From assembly GCF_002135235.1 (NCBI RefSeq), contig NZ_NEGB01000005.1, forward strand, positions 186,001-250,000: a stretch of DNA of 64,000 bases, in the 5' to 3' direction. The translations under genes and the position numbers were made by a program. Of the stretch, positions 8,281 to 16,696 are shown in pieces. Position 1 is the stretch's first letter, and each line of letters starts with the position of its first letter. The notes under the pieces were generated by a model, which saw nothing but the letters and a program-made list of their open reading frames with translations, was not told the DNA's origin and did not search any database. The DNA comes from Acinetobacter silvestris. GTDB taxonomy: Bacteria; Pseudomonadota; Gammaproteobacteria; Pseudomonadales; Moraxellaceae.

Positions 8281-10380
8281 TTATTTCAATTGGATATTTT
8301 GTAAACCTGCATCAAACATCTCGACCAAATTTTTCACTACAGGCTCTTGATGCAACATAACAGCAGCACGATCAAAAGCTTTTATTTTTCGTTCGTTTTG
8401 CATATTGAAAGGCGTAATTTCATCAACATTACCATATTGTACCAAGAAACGTGAATTAGGCCATTTTTGCTTTAATTCTGCTTCTAAGTCATGTTGAGCT
8501 TGAAACAATAACTTTTCATATTTTTGCGGAATATGAAACAGCGATTCACCATCAATATGACCAGTCATCACGCCATGCTGAGCCAACTCCTGAACCGCAG
8601 GTGAAAGTGCACTATTTCTAAACCAATATTCCCACTTATCGACATTCCATTCACCTTCTAAAACTTGTGGAACGAGCTTTAAAATCTCTTGTGGTGTTTG
8701 ATTTGTTGCAACAGCATGTGATCGTTCAGGTTGATTCACAGACAATGCAACATCAACATCTACGTTTTTGACAGCTTGAGTATCTTCAAGTAACGCTGAA
8801 GAAACTACATCTGCTTGCGCCTCGAGTTCTGGTGCTAAAAAGAAAACATCAGAATTATGATTTGACACATTAACAGCTATCATTGGTGTATTATTTTGGA
8901 GTGATTCTCCCCCAAACAATGATAATTCAGGCTCTGTTTCTAGCGTGATATTTTCAGTTACTGACTGCGTCTGCTCAATTTCTTGGACATCACTAGGCTG
9001 CTCTACAGACTCAATACTTTGCGCTTCAATCGGCTCATCTAAAAAATCATCGCTACTCGGTTCGTGCGTATTCTGCTGTTGATCCTCTATAATGTCTTCT
9101 GGCTGATTAAATCCATCAACTTGAGAATTCTGTAGATCATCGATCTGATGAGTTTGAACATGTTGAGGTTGAGAATTTTGCTCTTGAACTACGATCGTAT
9201 TTTGGTGAGTGGAATGTGTTTCATTATTCACGATTTGAGGTTGTGTAGCTTCTGAAGGTACAATCTGCGTACTGGACACTAAAATTTCATTAACCTGTAA
9301 CGGTCTAAAAGCCAATAACCGCAGAATGGTCATTTCAAAACCTTGCTCTTGCGTGACTGCAATTTGCAATTCAGCACGACCTTTACATGCAATTTGATAA
9401 TACAACTGTAAATCTTGAGCAGAAATCAACTGAGATAATTGCATGATTTTTTTATTAATTTCAGCACTGTATTTCAGACTTAAATCGGGTAAATATTGCA
9501 ACATTGCTAATTCATGCAAAGTTGAAATAAATTGATCTAAAACCAAAGACACATCTAAGGCTTGCTGTCTAAATTGCAATAACAGTTGGCTTACGCGTTC
9601 ACGTTGATTTTGGTGAATCGCTAAAATTAAATCATAAATAATGGTTCGGTCGATTAAACCCAACATCTCTTTGACATCTTGATGATGTATCGCACCTTGA
9701 CCATAAGCAATCGCTTGATCGGTTAAAGACAATGCATCGCGTAATGAACCTTGAGCCGATTCAGCCAATTGCCACAGTGCATCTTGCTCAGATTGAATGT
9801 CTTCTTTCTTTAAAATATCCGTTAAATGATGGGTAATTTCATCTACGGCCAATGGGCGTAAAGTAAACTGCAAACAACGTGAAATCACCGTAATTGGTAA
9901 TTTTTGTGGATCTGTGGTGGCAAATAAAAATTTCACATGCTCAGGTGGTTCTTCTAGCGTTTTAAGCAGCGCATTAAATGAATGCGTTGAAAGCATGTGC
10001 ACTTCATCAATCAGATAAACTTTAAAACGTCCTTGAGTCGGCGCATAAGGAACATTATCTAACAGCTCTCGAGTATCTTCCACTTTAGTTCGAGATGCCG
10101 CATCGATTTCAATCAGATCGATAAAACGCCCTTCATTTACAGCAGTACACGTTGCACACACTTCACAAGGTGTCGATGTAATACCAGTTTCACAATTGAG
10201 ACATTTTGCCAAAATACGTGCAATCGTGGTTTTACCAACGCCGCGAGTTCCTGTAAACAAATACGCATGATGCAAACGCCCACGATCTAAGGCACTGGTC
10301 AAAGCACGTGATACATGATTTTGACCAACCAATTCGTTAAAGTTGCGTGGACGATATTTACGTGCAAGTACCTGATACAT
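8281..10380 (-). CDS. dnaX: DNA polymerase III subunit tau (and possibly gamma)
   Basis: DnaX is the ATPase of the clamp loader; tau also dimerises core polymerase and binds DnaB. Seen: Walker A GTRGVGKT at residues 44-51, a four-cysteine zinc module (CLNCE...CEVCATC), Walker B LIDEVHML, and the sensor region PLAVDEI. AAA+ domains I-III occupy about residues 1-365. A Gln/Glu/Asp-rich linker follows (about 375-580), then a C-terminal domain ending MFDAGLQNIQLK. At 699 residues it is tau-sized. The linker contains a T TTT TTA heptamer in the correct frame, and a -1 slip there would give a product of about 448 residues, close to E. coli gamma (see the separate entry). Confidence 0.97.
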   Translation of the reverse strand: MYQVLARKYRPRNFNELVGQNHVSRALTSALDRGRLHHAYLFTGTRGVGKTTIARILAKCLNCETGITSTPCEVCATCTAVNEGRFIDLIEIDAASRTKVEDTRELLDNVPYAPTQGRFKVYLIDEVHMLSTHSFNALLKTLEEPPEHVKFLFATTDPQKLPITVISRCLQFTLRPLAVDEITHHLTDILKKEDIQSEQDALWQLAESAQGSLRDALSLTDQAIAYGQGAIHHQDVKEMLGLIDRTIIYDLILAIHQNQRERVSQLLLQFRQQALDVSLVLDQFISTLHELAMLQYLPDLSLKYSAEINKKIMQLSQLISAQDLQLYYQIACKGRAELQIAVTQEQGFEMTILRLLAFRPLQVNEILVSSTQIVPSEATQPQIVNNETHSTHQNTIVVQEQNSQPQHVQTHQIDDLQNSQVDGFNQPEDIIEDQQQNTHEPSSDDFLDEPIEAQSIESVEQPSDVQEIEQTQSVTENITLETEPELSLFGGESLQNNTPMIAVNVSNHNSDVFFLAPELEAQADVVSSALLEDTQAVKNVDVDVALSVNQPERSHAVATNQTPQEILKLVPQVLEGEWNVDKWEYWFRNSALSPAVQELAQHGVMTGHIDGESLFHIPQKYEKLLFQAQHDLEAELKQKWPNSRFLVQYGNVDEITPFNMQNERKIKAFDRAAVMLHQEPVVKNLVEMFDAGLQNIQLK
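9040..9046 (-). promoter_or_regulatory. dnaX: candidate -1 ribosomal slippery site in dnaX
   Basis: The minus-strand bases spell T TTT TTA, positioned as X XXY YYZ relative to dnaX codons 445-447 (GAT TTT TTA). After a -1 slip the ribosome would read one AGA codon and then TGA, ending the protein at about residue 448. I see no strong Shine-Dalgarno-like stimulator upstream and no obvious strong hairpin downstream. The heptamer is the same as the well-known HIV-1 site. Function is inferred. Confidence 0.4.
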
Positions 10381-10653
10381 GGATGCTCCTAGTGACAGGT
10401 CTAAGGATACTGGTTTTTTACCTATTAGTGAATGAAGTTATGCAGAGTTATTTCCGCTTAGAGATAATTCGAGCAATTTCAGCAAATTTATTATTTTAAT
10501 TTAAATGTTTGATTAAAAAATAATATCAATAATCACCCTAAATTAATTTAAATCAAAACGACTAATGGAGTTAAATTTCACTTAAAATTTCAAAAGCCGT
10601 TCAAAACACTTTTCCTTATCATCATTATTTATTTTGATTAACGATTACCTCAA

Positions 10654-11316
10654 CTATTGCTCAGCCAACCAACTCATAAAACGTTGGCGTTCCACTTTAG
10701 TTGCTTTTTGCCAAACTTGAATTAATTGCTGATCTACTGAGTTAGACATAGTATTAGCTTGTGGACTCACTACTGGAGTAGCAGCAACTGTTGGTAAAGA
10801 TAAGTTTTGTGCATACATTGCCGCAGGCTGATTGGTACTTTTCTTTTGTGTTAAATCCAATACCTGACCAAACACTCCACTACTTAACCACGGTTTTGCT
10901 TGATTATTCGCACCCATTTGCTGCACCAAGAGTTGGTTATTTTTATCATATATCGCGATCGTTGGTTGTACTGCATAAGCTTTTGCTGCATCAAAACTTT
11001 TGGGTGGATTGACCAATGCCAATGTATAAGCTTGTCCATCTTGCAAATTAGGTGCTTCAATCGTTACCACACCTGACTTCAAAATATCATGCTCACCGTT
11101 CAAATGTTCAAAATACTGTTGATACCGCACACTTAAAGAAATATTCCCAGCATCCACTTTATAATCATTTTTATGATTTCTTAAAAATCCAGCATTAATT
11201 TCCTGATCATTCACTGCCAACATGACAATTTCTTCTGGTACTGAAAGCGTCACTGCTGCAAAAATGGAGCTACTCATCATTAAACTTAATGCAGCCACGC
11301 TTAACTTGAATGTCAT
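10654..11316 (-). CDS. DUF2057 (YccT-like) exported protein
   Basis: A protein of about 220 residues with a signal peptide (FKLSVAALSLMMSSSIFAA) followed by a DUF2057-like domain (VTLSVPEEIVMLAVNDQEIN and KNDYKVDAGNISLSVRYQQYFE). The family is periplasmic or envelope-associated with no firm biochemical role. A longer frame begins at 11364, but I chose the ATG at 11316 because the signal peptide starts there. The C-terminal 40 residues hold a DQQLIQVWQKATKVERQRFMSWL helix. The gene stands alone: 273 bases of AT-rich spacer separate it from dnaX, and in them I see nothing else. Confidence 0.8.
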   Translation of the reverse strand: MTFKLSVAALSLMMSSSIFAAVTLSVPEEIVMLAVNDQEINAGFLRNHKNDYKVDAGNISLSVRYQQYFEHLNGEHDILKSGVVTIEAPNLQDGQAYTLALVNPPKSFDAAKAYAVQPTIAIYDKNNQLLVQQMGANNQAKPWLSSGVFGQVLDLTQKKSTNQPAAMYAQNLSLPTVAATPVVSPQANTMSNSVDQQLIQVWQKATKVERQRFMSWLAEQ

Positions 11317-11467
11317 ATAATCTACTCTGCTGTCAAAAACTGTAAAATTTAATGCACTATGCAATGTAATGATGACGAATTTATGACAACATACATGTAG
11401 ATTAAGGCTGAACTCCTCAAATAAAAAAAGTGATGATTACTCTCAGACAGAAACATTGTTGCATAAA

Positions 11468-11493
11468 AAAAAGAACGCCAAAACGTTCTTTTT
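11468..11493 (-). terminator. terminator of the first nitroreductase-like gene
   Basis: A 10-bp stem (AAAAAGAACG with CGTTCTTTTT) and a 6-base loop. On the minus strand it runs into a T-rich stretch. It lies 19 bases beyond the stop of the nitroreductase gene. Confidence 0.75.
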
Positions 11494-11511
11494 AAACATC
11501 AATTACTTTAT

Positions 11512-12105
11512 TTAGTTAAATGTTTTAAAACGGACTGCATCATCCATAAATGTTTTTTCAGCAGCAGGTGCTTCAATTGAACCAAAAACCAGTTGAGCAC
11601 GTAATTTCCAACTTGCAGGAACATCAAATATTTCAGCAACCTCTGTATCTACAATTGGATTGTAGTGTTGTAATGACGCTCCAATACCTGCTTCATGTAA
11701 TGCAGTCCAAGTCGCAAATTGTGCAATGGCTGTAGAATGTTCTGCCCAAACAGGGAAGTTATCTGCATACAAAGCAAATTTTTCTTGTAGATCTGTAATA
11801 ACATCCATATCTTCATAAAATAAAACAGTGCCTGCACCAGCAATAAAGCTGTTTAATTTTGCACTGGTACCTTCAAATACTTCGACAGGTACGATTTTAC
11901 GCAACGTTTCTAAAACAATCGTCCAAAATTGAACATGAGAATCACCAAATAAAATGACTGCACGTGAAGATTGTGAGTTAAAAGAGGATGGACTCTGTTT
12001 TACTGCTTCTTTAATAATGTCTTCAATTTTCGCTTGCTCTAAAGTTACATTTTTACCAATTGCATAAATTGAGCGACGTTGTTTGATTTGATCTAAAAAT
12101 GACAT
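11512..12105 (-). CDS. nitroreductase family protein (YdgI/Frm2-like)
   Basis: A 197-residue FMN-dependent nitroreductase of the short, fatty-acid-repression/YdgI subgroup. Seen: an N-terminal RRS motif (FMN phosphate contact), SPSSFNSQSSR, an AQFATWTAL helix and GIGASLQHYNP. The start at 12105 is preceded by AGAAGGA at good spacing; the longer frame to 12165 lacks this. The physiological substrate is unknown, and family members reduce nitro- and quinone-type compounds with NAD(P)H. A diverged paralogue lies immediately upstream on the same strand. Confidence 0.87.
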   Translation of the reverse strand: MSFLDQIKQRRSIYAIGKNVTLEQAKIEDIIKEAVKQSPSSFNSQSSRAVILFGDSHVQFWTIVLETLRKIVPVEVFEGTSAKLNSFIAGAGTVLFYEDMDVITDLQEKFALYADNFPVWAEHSTAIAQFATWTALHEAGIGASLQHYNPIVDTEVAEIFDVPASWKLRAQLVFGSIEAPAAEKTFMDDAVRFKTFN

Positions 12106-12315
12106 ACTTACAATCCTTCTATGACCAATGGTCGTATTCTTTAAGATGATCGTAGTGTATTGCATTCTTTAAATGGACGTCAGCCTTATAAGAATAACAA
12201 AGTGTTCTAATTTTAGAACAATAAGATGCTTTTAAAGATTATAGTCTAGATAACATACATTATATTGATATCAATTAATTTTTAAAAATGATTAACCCAA
12301 ATAACAGCCATCTCC

Positions 12316-12999
12316 TTAGAAAAACACCCGAAATAACACATCATCCTCTTTTCGCTCTTTGGGTTCAGGTGCAACTAAGATAGAACCAAAAATTAATTGT
12401 GCTTTAAGCTCCCAACTTTTAGGTAGCTGTAAAAATGTAGTCAATTCTGTGTTAATTGCAGGGTTGTAATGATGTAATGAGGCACCCAATTCTATACTTG
12501 ATAATGCCGTCCATACTGCAAACTGCGCCATTCCAGAAGTTTGCTCTGACCACCGTTTAAACTCTTCCGCTTGTAAAGGTTTTTGCTTTTGCAAATTTTT
12601 TACAATCTCTTGATCTTCAAAAAATAAAACTGTGCCATACGCTTCAGCACAACGATCCACTTTTAGCGCCACACCTTCATAAATATGTGCAGGCACCTGC
12701 GTACGCTGTACCTCTTTCACCAATTGCCAAAATTGGTAATGTGTATCTTCATATAAGATCACCACACGCACACTTTGTGAGTTGAGTACTGAAGGACAAC
12801 AATGTACAGCTTCTTTAATTAAATCAGTTAAATATTCACGACTTTGAATAACACGATTACTTAATTTATAAACACTACGCCGCTTTTTCATATCATCAAG
12901 CAAGCTATATTCTGTAAATTCAGTCTTCTTCTTTTTGAACATAAAATCTGTTGATATATCAGTAGTCAGCACCTGACTTAATTTTGTTAATAATGCCAT
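12316..12999 (-). CDS. diverged nitroreductase-family paralogue
   Basis: A protein of about 227 residues, alignable along its length to the neighbouring nitroreductase: KKRRSVYKL, CPSVLNSQSVR, GMAQFAVWTAL and ELGASLHHYNP correspond segment for segment. It carries an extra N-terminal stretch of about 30 residues (TKLSQVLTTDISTDFMFKKKK). The SPSSFNSQ motif has become CPSVLNSQ. I chose the ATG at 12999, preceded by GGGAAAA; the longer frame to 13140 begins inside the terminator region of ftsY and is unlikely. The pair looks like a tandem duplication with one copy drifting. Whether this copy still binds FMN is uncertain. Confidence 0.8.
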   Translation of the reverse strand: MALLTKLSQVLTTDISTDFMFKKKKTEFTEYSLLDDMKKRRSVYKLSNRVIQSREYLTDLIKEAVHCCPSVLNSQSVRVVILYEDTHYQFWQLVKEVQRTQVPAHIYEGVALKVDRCAEAYGTVLFFEDQEIVKNLQKQKPLQAEEFKRWSEQTSGMAQFAVWTALSSIELGASLHHYNPAINTELTTFLQLPKSWELKAQLIFGSILVAPEPKERKEDDVLFRVFF

Positions 13000-13124
13000 T
13001 TTATTTTTCCCAACCAAGTTGCCTAAAGGCATACATTTTGTAGGTATTTTAACTTTATATTTACAGAGATATTTAAATAAATATTTTATTATGTTTCTTT
13101 TTAAATCAAATAGATAATTTAAAG

Positions 13125-13151
13125 CAAAAAAACTCCGCACTTGGCGGAGTT
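13125..13151 (-). terminator. ftsY: ftsY terminator
   Basis: An 8-bp stem (AACTCCGC with GCGGAGTT) and a 5-base loop at 13131-13151 is followed on the minus strand by seven T. It lies about 40 bases past the ftsY stop. Confidence 0.85.
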
Positions 13152-13192
13152 TATGTGAAATATATCGCTTTCAACAATTAATCATTACACGC

Positions 13193-14320
13193 TTATTTAT
13201 CTGTCTCAAACAAAGCAGCAACAAATGATTTTGCCGAGAATGGACGCAAATCATCAATTTTTTCGCCAACACCAATAAAACGAATAGGCACATGCGTACG
13301 ACTTGCAATATTAAACAGTACGCCACCTTTGGCAGTACCATCAAGTTTGGTAATGGTCAGACCCGTTAAACCGACAGCCTCATCAAACATTTCGACTTGG
13401 TTAATGGCATTCTGACCAGTCCCTGCATCAACCACCAACATGATTTCATGCGGTGCAGTTGCATCAATTTTTTGCATTACTCGTTTAACTTTTTTAAGCT
13501 CTTCCATCAAATGGCTTTTATTGTGTAAACGACCTGCAGTATCAGCAATCAGAACATCGATACCTTTGGCACGTGCGCTTTCAAAGGCATCAAAAATCAC
13601 AGATGCGCTATCAGCACCATGACCTTGTGCCACGACAGAAATATTATTACGCTCGCCCCAAATTTCCAACTGTTCCGTTGCTGCGGCACGGAACGTATCC
13701 CCTGCAGCAAGCATCACTTTTTTACCTTCACCTTGTAAACGCTTAGCGAGTTTACCAATTGTTGTAGTTTTACCCACACCATTTACACCAACCACCAAAA
13801 TAACAAATGGCGTCTTATTAGGATCAATATGTAAAGGTTTTACCCGTGGTGCAAGTAAAGCAACCAACTCTTCTTGTAGTGCTTTATAGAGTGAATGTGA
13901 ATAAATTAAATCGCCACGAGCAGTACGCTCAGTTAAATTGGTGATAATTGTTTTAGTAGCCTCTACCCCAATATCAGCAACCAGTAATTGCTCTTCAACT
14001 TCCTCAAGCAATTCATCATCAATTTCTTTACCACCGATCAGAATATTAACCATTCCATCAGCAAGGTTTTTGCGTGACTTGCTCAAACCTTCTTTCATTC
14101 GGCTAAAAAAACCGCCTTTTTCTTTTTCCTGAACTTCAGCTAGACTTTCTGATTCGATTGTTGCACTTATGCCTTGCTCAGTAACTTTAGCTTCTTTTGG
14201 GCTACTTTCGATGCTTTGAGTTTCAATAATAGGCACATTAACGGCTGGTAAACTAGGTAAAGTGATATCGTCATCACCGATATCCGCATCAATCAAAAAT
14301 TTATTTTGCTGTTGTTGCAT
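13193..14320 (-). CDS. ftsY: signal recognition particle receptor FtsY
   Basis: FtsY is the membrane-associated SRP receptor GTPase that docks ribosome-SRP complexes at the Sec translocon. Seen: an acidic N-terminal region (about residues 1-70), then the NG domain with P-loop GVNGVGKTTT, the insertion-box motif DTFRAAATEQL, DTAGR (G3), TKLDG (G4) and a GVGEKIDDLRPF C-terminal motif. With the ATG at 14320, preceded by AAGGA, it is 375 residues. This is shorter than E. coli FtsY because of a reduced acidic A domain. The longer frame to 14410 lacks a ribosome-binding site. Confidence 0.96.
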   Translation of the reverse strand: MQQQQNKFLIDADIGDDDITLPSLPAVNVPIIETQSIESSPKEAKVTEQGISATIESESLAEVQEKEKGGFFSRMKEGLSKSRKNLADGMVNILIGGKEIDDELLEEVEEQLLVADIGVEATKTIITNLTERTARGDLIYSHSLYKALQEELVALLAPRVKPLHIDPNKTPFVILVVGVNGVGKTTTIGKLAKRLQGEGKKVMLAAGDTFRAAATEQLEIWGERNNISVVAQGHGADSASVIFDAFESARAKGIDVLIADTAGRLHNKSHLMEELKKVKRVMQKIDATAPHEIMLVVDAGTGQNAINQVEMFDEAVGLTGLTITKLDGTAKGGVLFNIASRTHVPIRFIGVGEKIDDLRPFSAKSFVAALFETDK

Positions 14321-14504
14321 GCCGAATCCTTGAAAAGCATAGCGTAAAGGAACAAGTTTAACATAGAATCCATACCATTCGCGCTGTAATGACACTTTTT
14401 GAATTTGCACTCAAAACTCTACTGAATACGACACTTAATCTCAGCAAAATTTTACGCCTTGTAATGACTGACTGCACGCTGATTTTGTATTTTTCCTATA
14501 AGAA

Positions 14505-14840
14505 TTAATTTGCTTGCTCTGCATCATCCTGTGCCATAGCTGGATATTCTTTTACTTTAGACGATTCTGTACGATGCGCCCACATCAATCTAAAATAATC
14601 TGACGTAACAATATCATCTTGCAAAATCAAATGATTTGCCATTTTTTGCGTTGCAGGATAAGTGTACTGTTCTGTGAGAAGCATAACTTTGTGATATTTT
14701 TGTGATTCAATCGGTCGCTTTAATGCCAGTACAGCACAAAAAATAATGCTTAGAATAACCAGAACGACCACTGTATTAAGTACATCTTCCAAATTGAATT
14801 TAGATTTAAACTTTAAAAACTGATCTTTAGAAATGAGCAT
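14505..14840 (-). CDS. small single-pass membrane protein, unknown
   Basis: A 111-residue protein with one membrane span at about residues 22-42 (TVVVLVILSIIFCAVLAL), a short basic N-terminus, and a polar C-terminal domain that should lie in the periplasm (TYPATQKMANHLILQDD). It lacks a cleavable signal. It lies upstream of ftsY on the same strand, with about 185 bases between. I do not recognise the family. Confidence 0.65.
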   Translation of the reverse strand: MLISKDQFLKFKSKFNLEDVLNTVVVLVILSIIFCAVLALKRPIESQKYHKVMLLTEQYTYPATQKMANHLILQDDIVTSDYFRLMWAHRTESSKVKEYPAMAQDDAEQAN

Positions 14841-14898
14841 GAACTACCTCGAATTGCGCGTAGTTTAATATTGCTCAACGAAAAGTAAAAGACTTGAT

Positions 14899-14948
14899 TA
14901 CCTGACTAGCCAAATAAATCATTACTAGTCAGGTCATTTTAAGTCGAT
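14899..14948. repeat. inverted repeat between two small membrane protein genes
   Basis: A perfect 10-bp inverted repeat (ACCTGACTAG at 14900-14909 with CTAGTCAGGT at 14935-14944) spans a 25-base loop. A short TCATTTT follows on the plus side only. It may be a weak terminator for the 15317-14958 gene, but the T tract is on the wrong strand for that, so its role is unclear. Confidence 0.4.
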
Positions 14949-14957
14949 TTATATGTA

Positions 14958-15317
14958 CTAACCCACTAATGCGCGAATTACCGCAAAATATAAAATAATC
15001 GCGATAATAGCTAATGCTAAAAAAACGGTAAAAATACTTAAACCATTTTCAGCATACATTGGATGCAGATCATCATCATCTGCCAAGCGCCTCAACTCGC
15101 CATCATAAGCCTGATAGAATGCCTTTTTTTGCAAAGGTTCTAAAAGTCTGGTATAGTCGTACACGCGTTTTCGTTGTGCAAGACAAAAATCACCTAGGTG
15201 TATTTCTTGATGATAAATTGCTTCATCAAGTTGTTTACGATGGAATTGAGCCAAAGCGATAATTTGAGACTCAGCCAGAGGTAGTTCGAAGTTAAACCCA
15301 TCAATTGTGTTTGTCAT
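14958..15317 (-). CDS. small protein with C-terminal membrane anchor, unknown
   Basis: A 119-residue protein with a soluble, helical N-terminal part (HRKQLDEAIYHQE, YDYTRLLEPLQKKAF), an acidic RRLADDDDLHP turn, and one C-terminal hydrophobic span (about residues 94-116, FTVFLALAIIAIILYFAVI). This is a tail-anchored topology. The start is preceded by AAGGAGAACAA, a strong ribosome-binding site. It is divergent from the Sel1-like gene, with a 226-base shared upstream region. No family was recognised. Confidence 0.65.
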   Translation of the reverse strand: MTNTIDGFNFELPLAESQIIALAQFHRKQLDEAIYHQEIHLGDFCLAQRKRVYDYTRLLEPLQKKAFYQAYDGELRRLADDDDLHPMYAENGLSIFTVFLALAIIAIILYFAVIRALVG

Positions 15318-15543
15318 TTTTGTTCTCCTTTTTTCATATTTCTCATATTGATTTTAATAAAAATTATTTCTGATTATTGTTTAATCATGTAATCTTGAAT
15401 TATCCAACACCACCCACATATATTAGTTGACAAGTTAAGTAATTTGTAATATTAGTTTAATATAACTTAGTTAAAGTAGTAAGAAGACCAAATTGGTCGT
15501 TTGTTAAAGATGTAGCAATCATAATTACAATAAGGAGTTTTAT

Positions 15544-15777
15544 ATGATTCAACAATTTTCCCATCATGACTTAGAGCATGTATACGCAAATGCTGTAAAT
15601 ACGATTCAATGTGAAATGATTTTTGTAGATGCAGTACAACAGTTAGAAGAAGCAGCACGTGCTGGACATGGCAAAGCAGCAATGTTTCTTGCAGAGCTCT
15701 ATTTCCAAGGTTTCCGTGTAGAACGTGACTCAATGAAAGCACAATACTGGCAAAAAATGGCCACGATGCAAGCTTAG
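15544..15777 (+). CDS. small Sel1-like repeat protein
   Basis: A 77-residue protein carrying one recognisable Sel1/TPR-like repeat: AVQQLEEAARAGHGKAAMFL followed by AELYFQGFRVERD and KAQYWQKMA. It is preceded by AAGGAG seven bases before the ATG and followed directly by a hairpin terminator, so it is a monocistronic small gene. Sel1 repeats are protein-interaction modules. A single-repeat protein may act as an adaptor, but nothing here says for what. Confidence 0.75.
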   Translation: MIQQFSHHDLEHVYANAVNTIQCEMIFVDAVQQLEEAARAGHGKAAMFLAELYFQGFRVERDSMKAQYWQKMATMQA

Positions 15778-15780
15778 TAA

Positions 15781-15806
15781 AACGTCACCTAGGTGGCGTT
15801 TTTTTC
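15781..15806 (+). terminator. terminator of the Sel1-like gene
   Basis: A stem AACGTCACC/GGTGGCGTT (one G-T wobble) is followed by seven T. It starts three bases after the stop codon. Confidence 0.85.
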
Positions 15807-15821
15807 ACTCTGTTATCCAAC

Positions 15822-15910
15822 AGATCACATTCAGATAAACACGAACAACAATTTCAACTTCCGTACAAAAATCTATAATCAATGTGATCTGAATTAAAAT
15901 AGATCACATT
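15822..15910. promoter_or_regulatory. cluster of CRP-like half-sites upstream of the CBS gene
   Basis: The ten bases AGATCACATT occur at 15822-15831 and 15901-15910, and their exact reverse complement AATGTGATCT at 15881-15890. The last two form a perfect 10-bp inverted repeat separated by exactly 10 bases. Each matches a consensus CRP half-site, but an ordinary CRP site has the halves adjacent. The rest of the 380-base spacer up to the CBS gene holds no gene that I can see. Function is inferred. Confidence 0.4.
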
Positions 15911-16187
15911 GCGAGCAAAAATTGAGTCACTTTAACTCCTCACACGTACATGGCTAAAACCTACCCTTAATCAGTTTTTGAAACAGCAATCCAATCAATA
16001 CAGCATTTTTAGCAAAATACTGAAAGATCGAACATCTCATTCAAATAACTGTCATCATTTTGATTTAAAAATTGACATAAGTGAGAAAATTACCATCTTA
16101 TGACTGGAAAGTATTTGCATTCTTTAAAAATACAGCTAATTTAAAGGTATGTGAGATTCAAAATAAAATGAATAGAGGAAAAAGAAT

Positions 16188-16619
16188 ATGACCACAGTTG
16201 CACAAGTGATTCAAAATAAATTAGGTCAAGAAATTTACACCATTTCACCATCAGCAACAGTACTTGAAGCAATTACGCTTATGGCCAATAAGGGTATTGG
16301 CGCAGTCGTGGTTTCAGAAGACTCCAAAGTGGTCGGCATTCTTTCTGAACGAGATTACACTCGAAAAATTGCTTTAATGCAGCGAACATCTGATCACACG
16401 ACTGTTGCTGAAATTATGACGAGCAAAGTAATTTCAGTCACACGCAGCAATACTGTTGATGAGTGCTTGGAACTCATGACCAATCGTCACCTACGTCATT
16501 TACCTGTCCTAGAAGAAGGATTCTTAATCGGCTTTATCTCTATTGGTGATTTAGTCAAAGCAACAATGGAAGATCAACGTAAATTAATTGACCAATTACA
16601 ACAATATATTTCAGGTTAA
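16188..16619 (+). CDS. CBS-pair domain protein
   Basis: A 143-residue protein made of two CBS motifs, about residues 10-65 (ATVLEAITLMANKGIGAVVV) and 75-130 (NTVDECLELMTNRHLRHLPVL), with no catalytic domain attached. Such stand-alone Bateman modules bind adenosine nucleotides and report energy state. GAGGAAAAAG precedes the start. It is monocistronic, bounded by the long regulatory-looking spacer upstream and a bidirectional terminator downstream. Confidence 0.88.
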   Translation: MTTVAQVIQNKLGQEIYTISPSATVLEAITLMANKGIGAVVVSEDSKVVGILSERDYTRKIALMQRTSDHTTVAEIMTSKVISVTRSNTVDECLELMTNRHLRHLPVLEEGFLIGFISIGDLVKATMEDQRKLIDQLQQYISG

Positions 16620-16630
16620 ATTTATTCAAT

Positions 16631-16660
16631 AAAAAACCTCTCAATATGAGAGGTTTTTTT
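16631..16660. terminator. bidirectional terminator between the CBS gene and trpB
   Basis: A stem AACCTCTCA with TGAGAGGTT and a 3-base loop is flanked by six A on the left and seven T on the right. It can act on the plus strand for the CBS gene and on the minus strand for the trpB operon. Confidence 0.85.
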
Positions 16661-16696
16661 ATTTTTTATCTTTCAAAAAAGACTACGCCCAATGCT

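Noticed and set aside
11456..11467. TTGTTGCATAAA, identical to 12 bases of the IS left end
   Set aside because: The first bases of the IS end (GGCT) are missing, there is no second end nearby, and the stretch runs into a normal terminator. Chance or an ancient scar cannot be separated.
14320..14410. Longer ftsY start at 14410
   Set aside because: The added 30 residues lack a ribosome-binding site, while ATG 14320 has AAGGA at proper spacing and gives an acidic N-terminus.
15467..15742. 91-codon minus-strand frame over the Sel1-like gene
   Set aside because: It is antisense to a well-supported small gene with ribosome-binding site, repeat motif and terminator; its own protein is Leu/His-rich shadow sequence.
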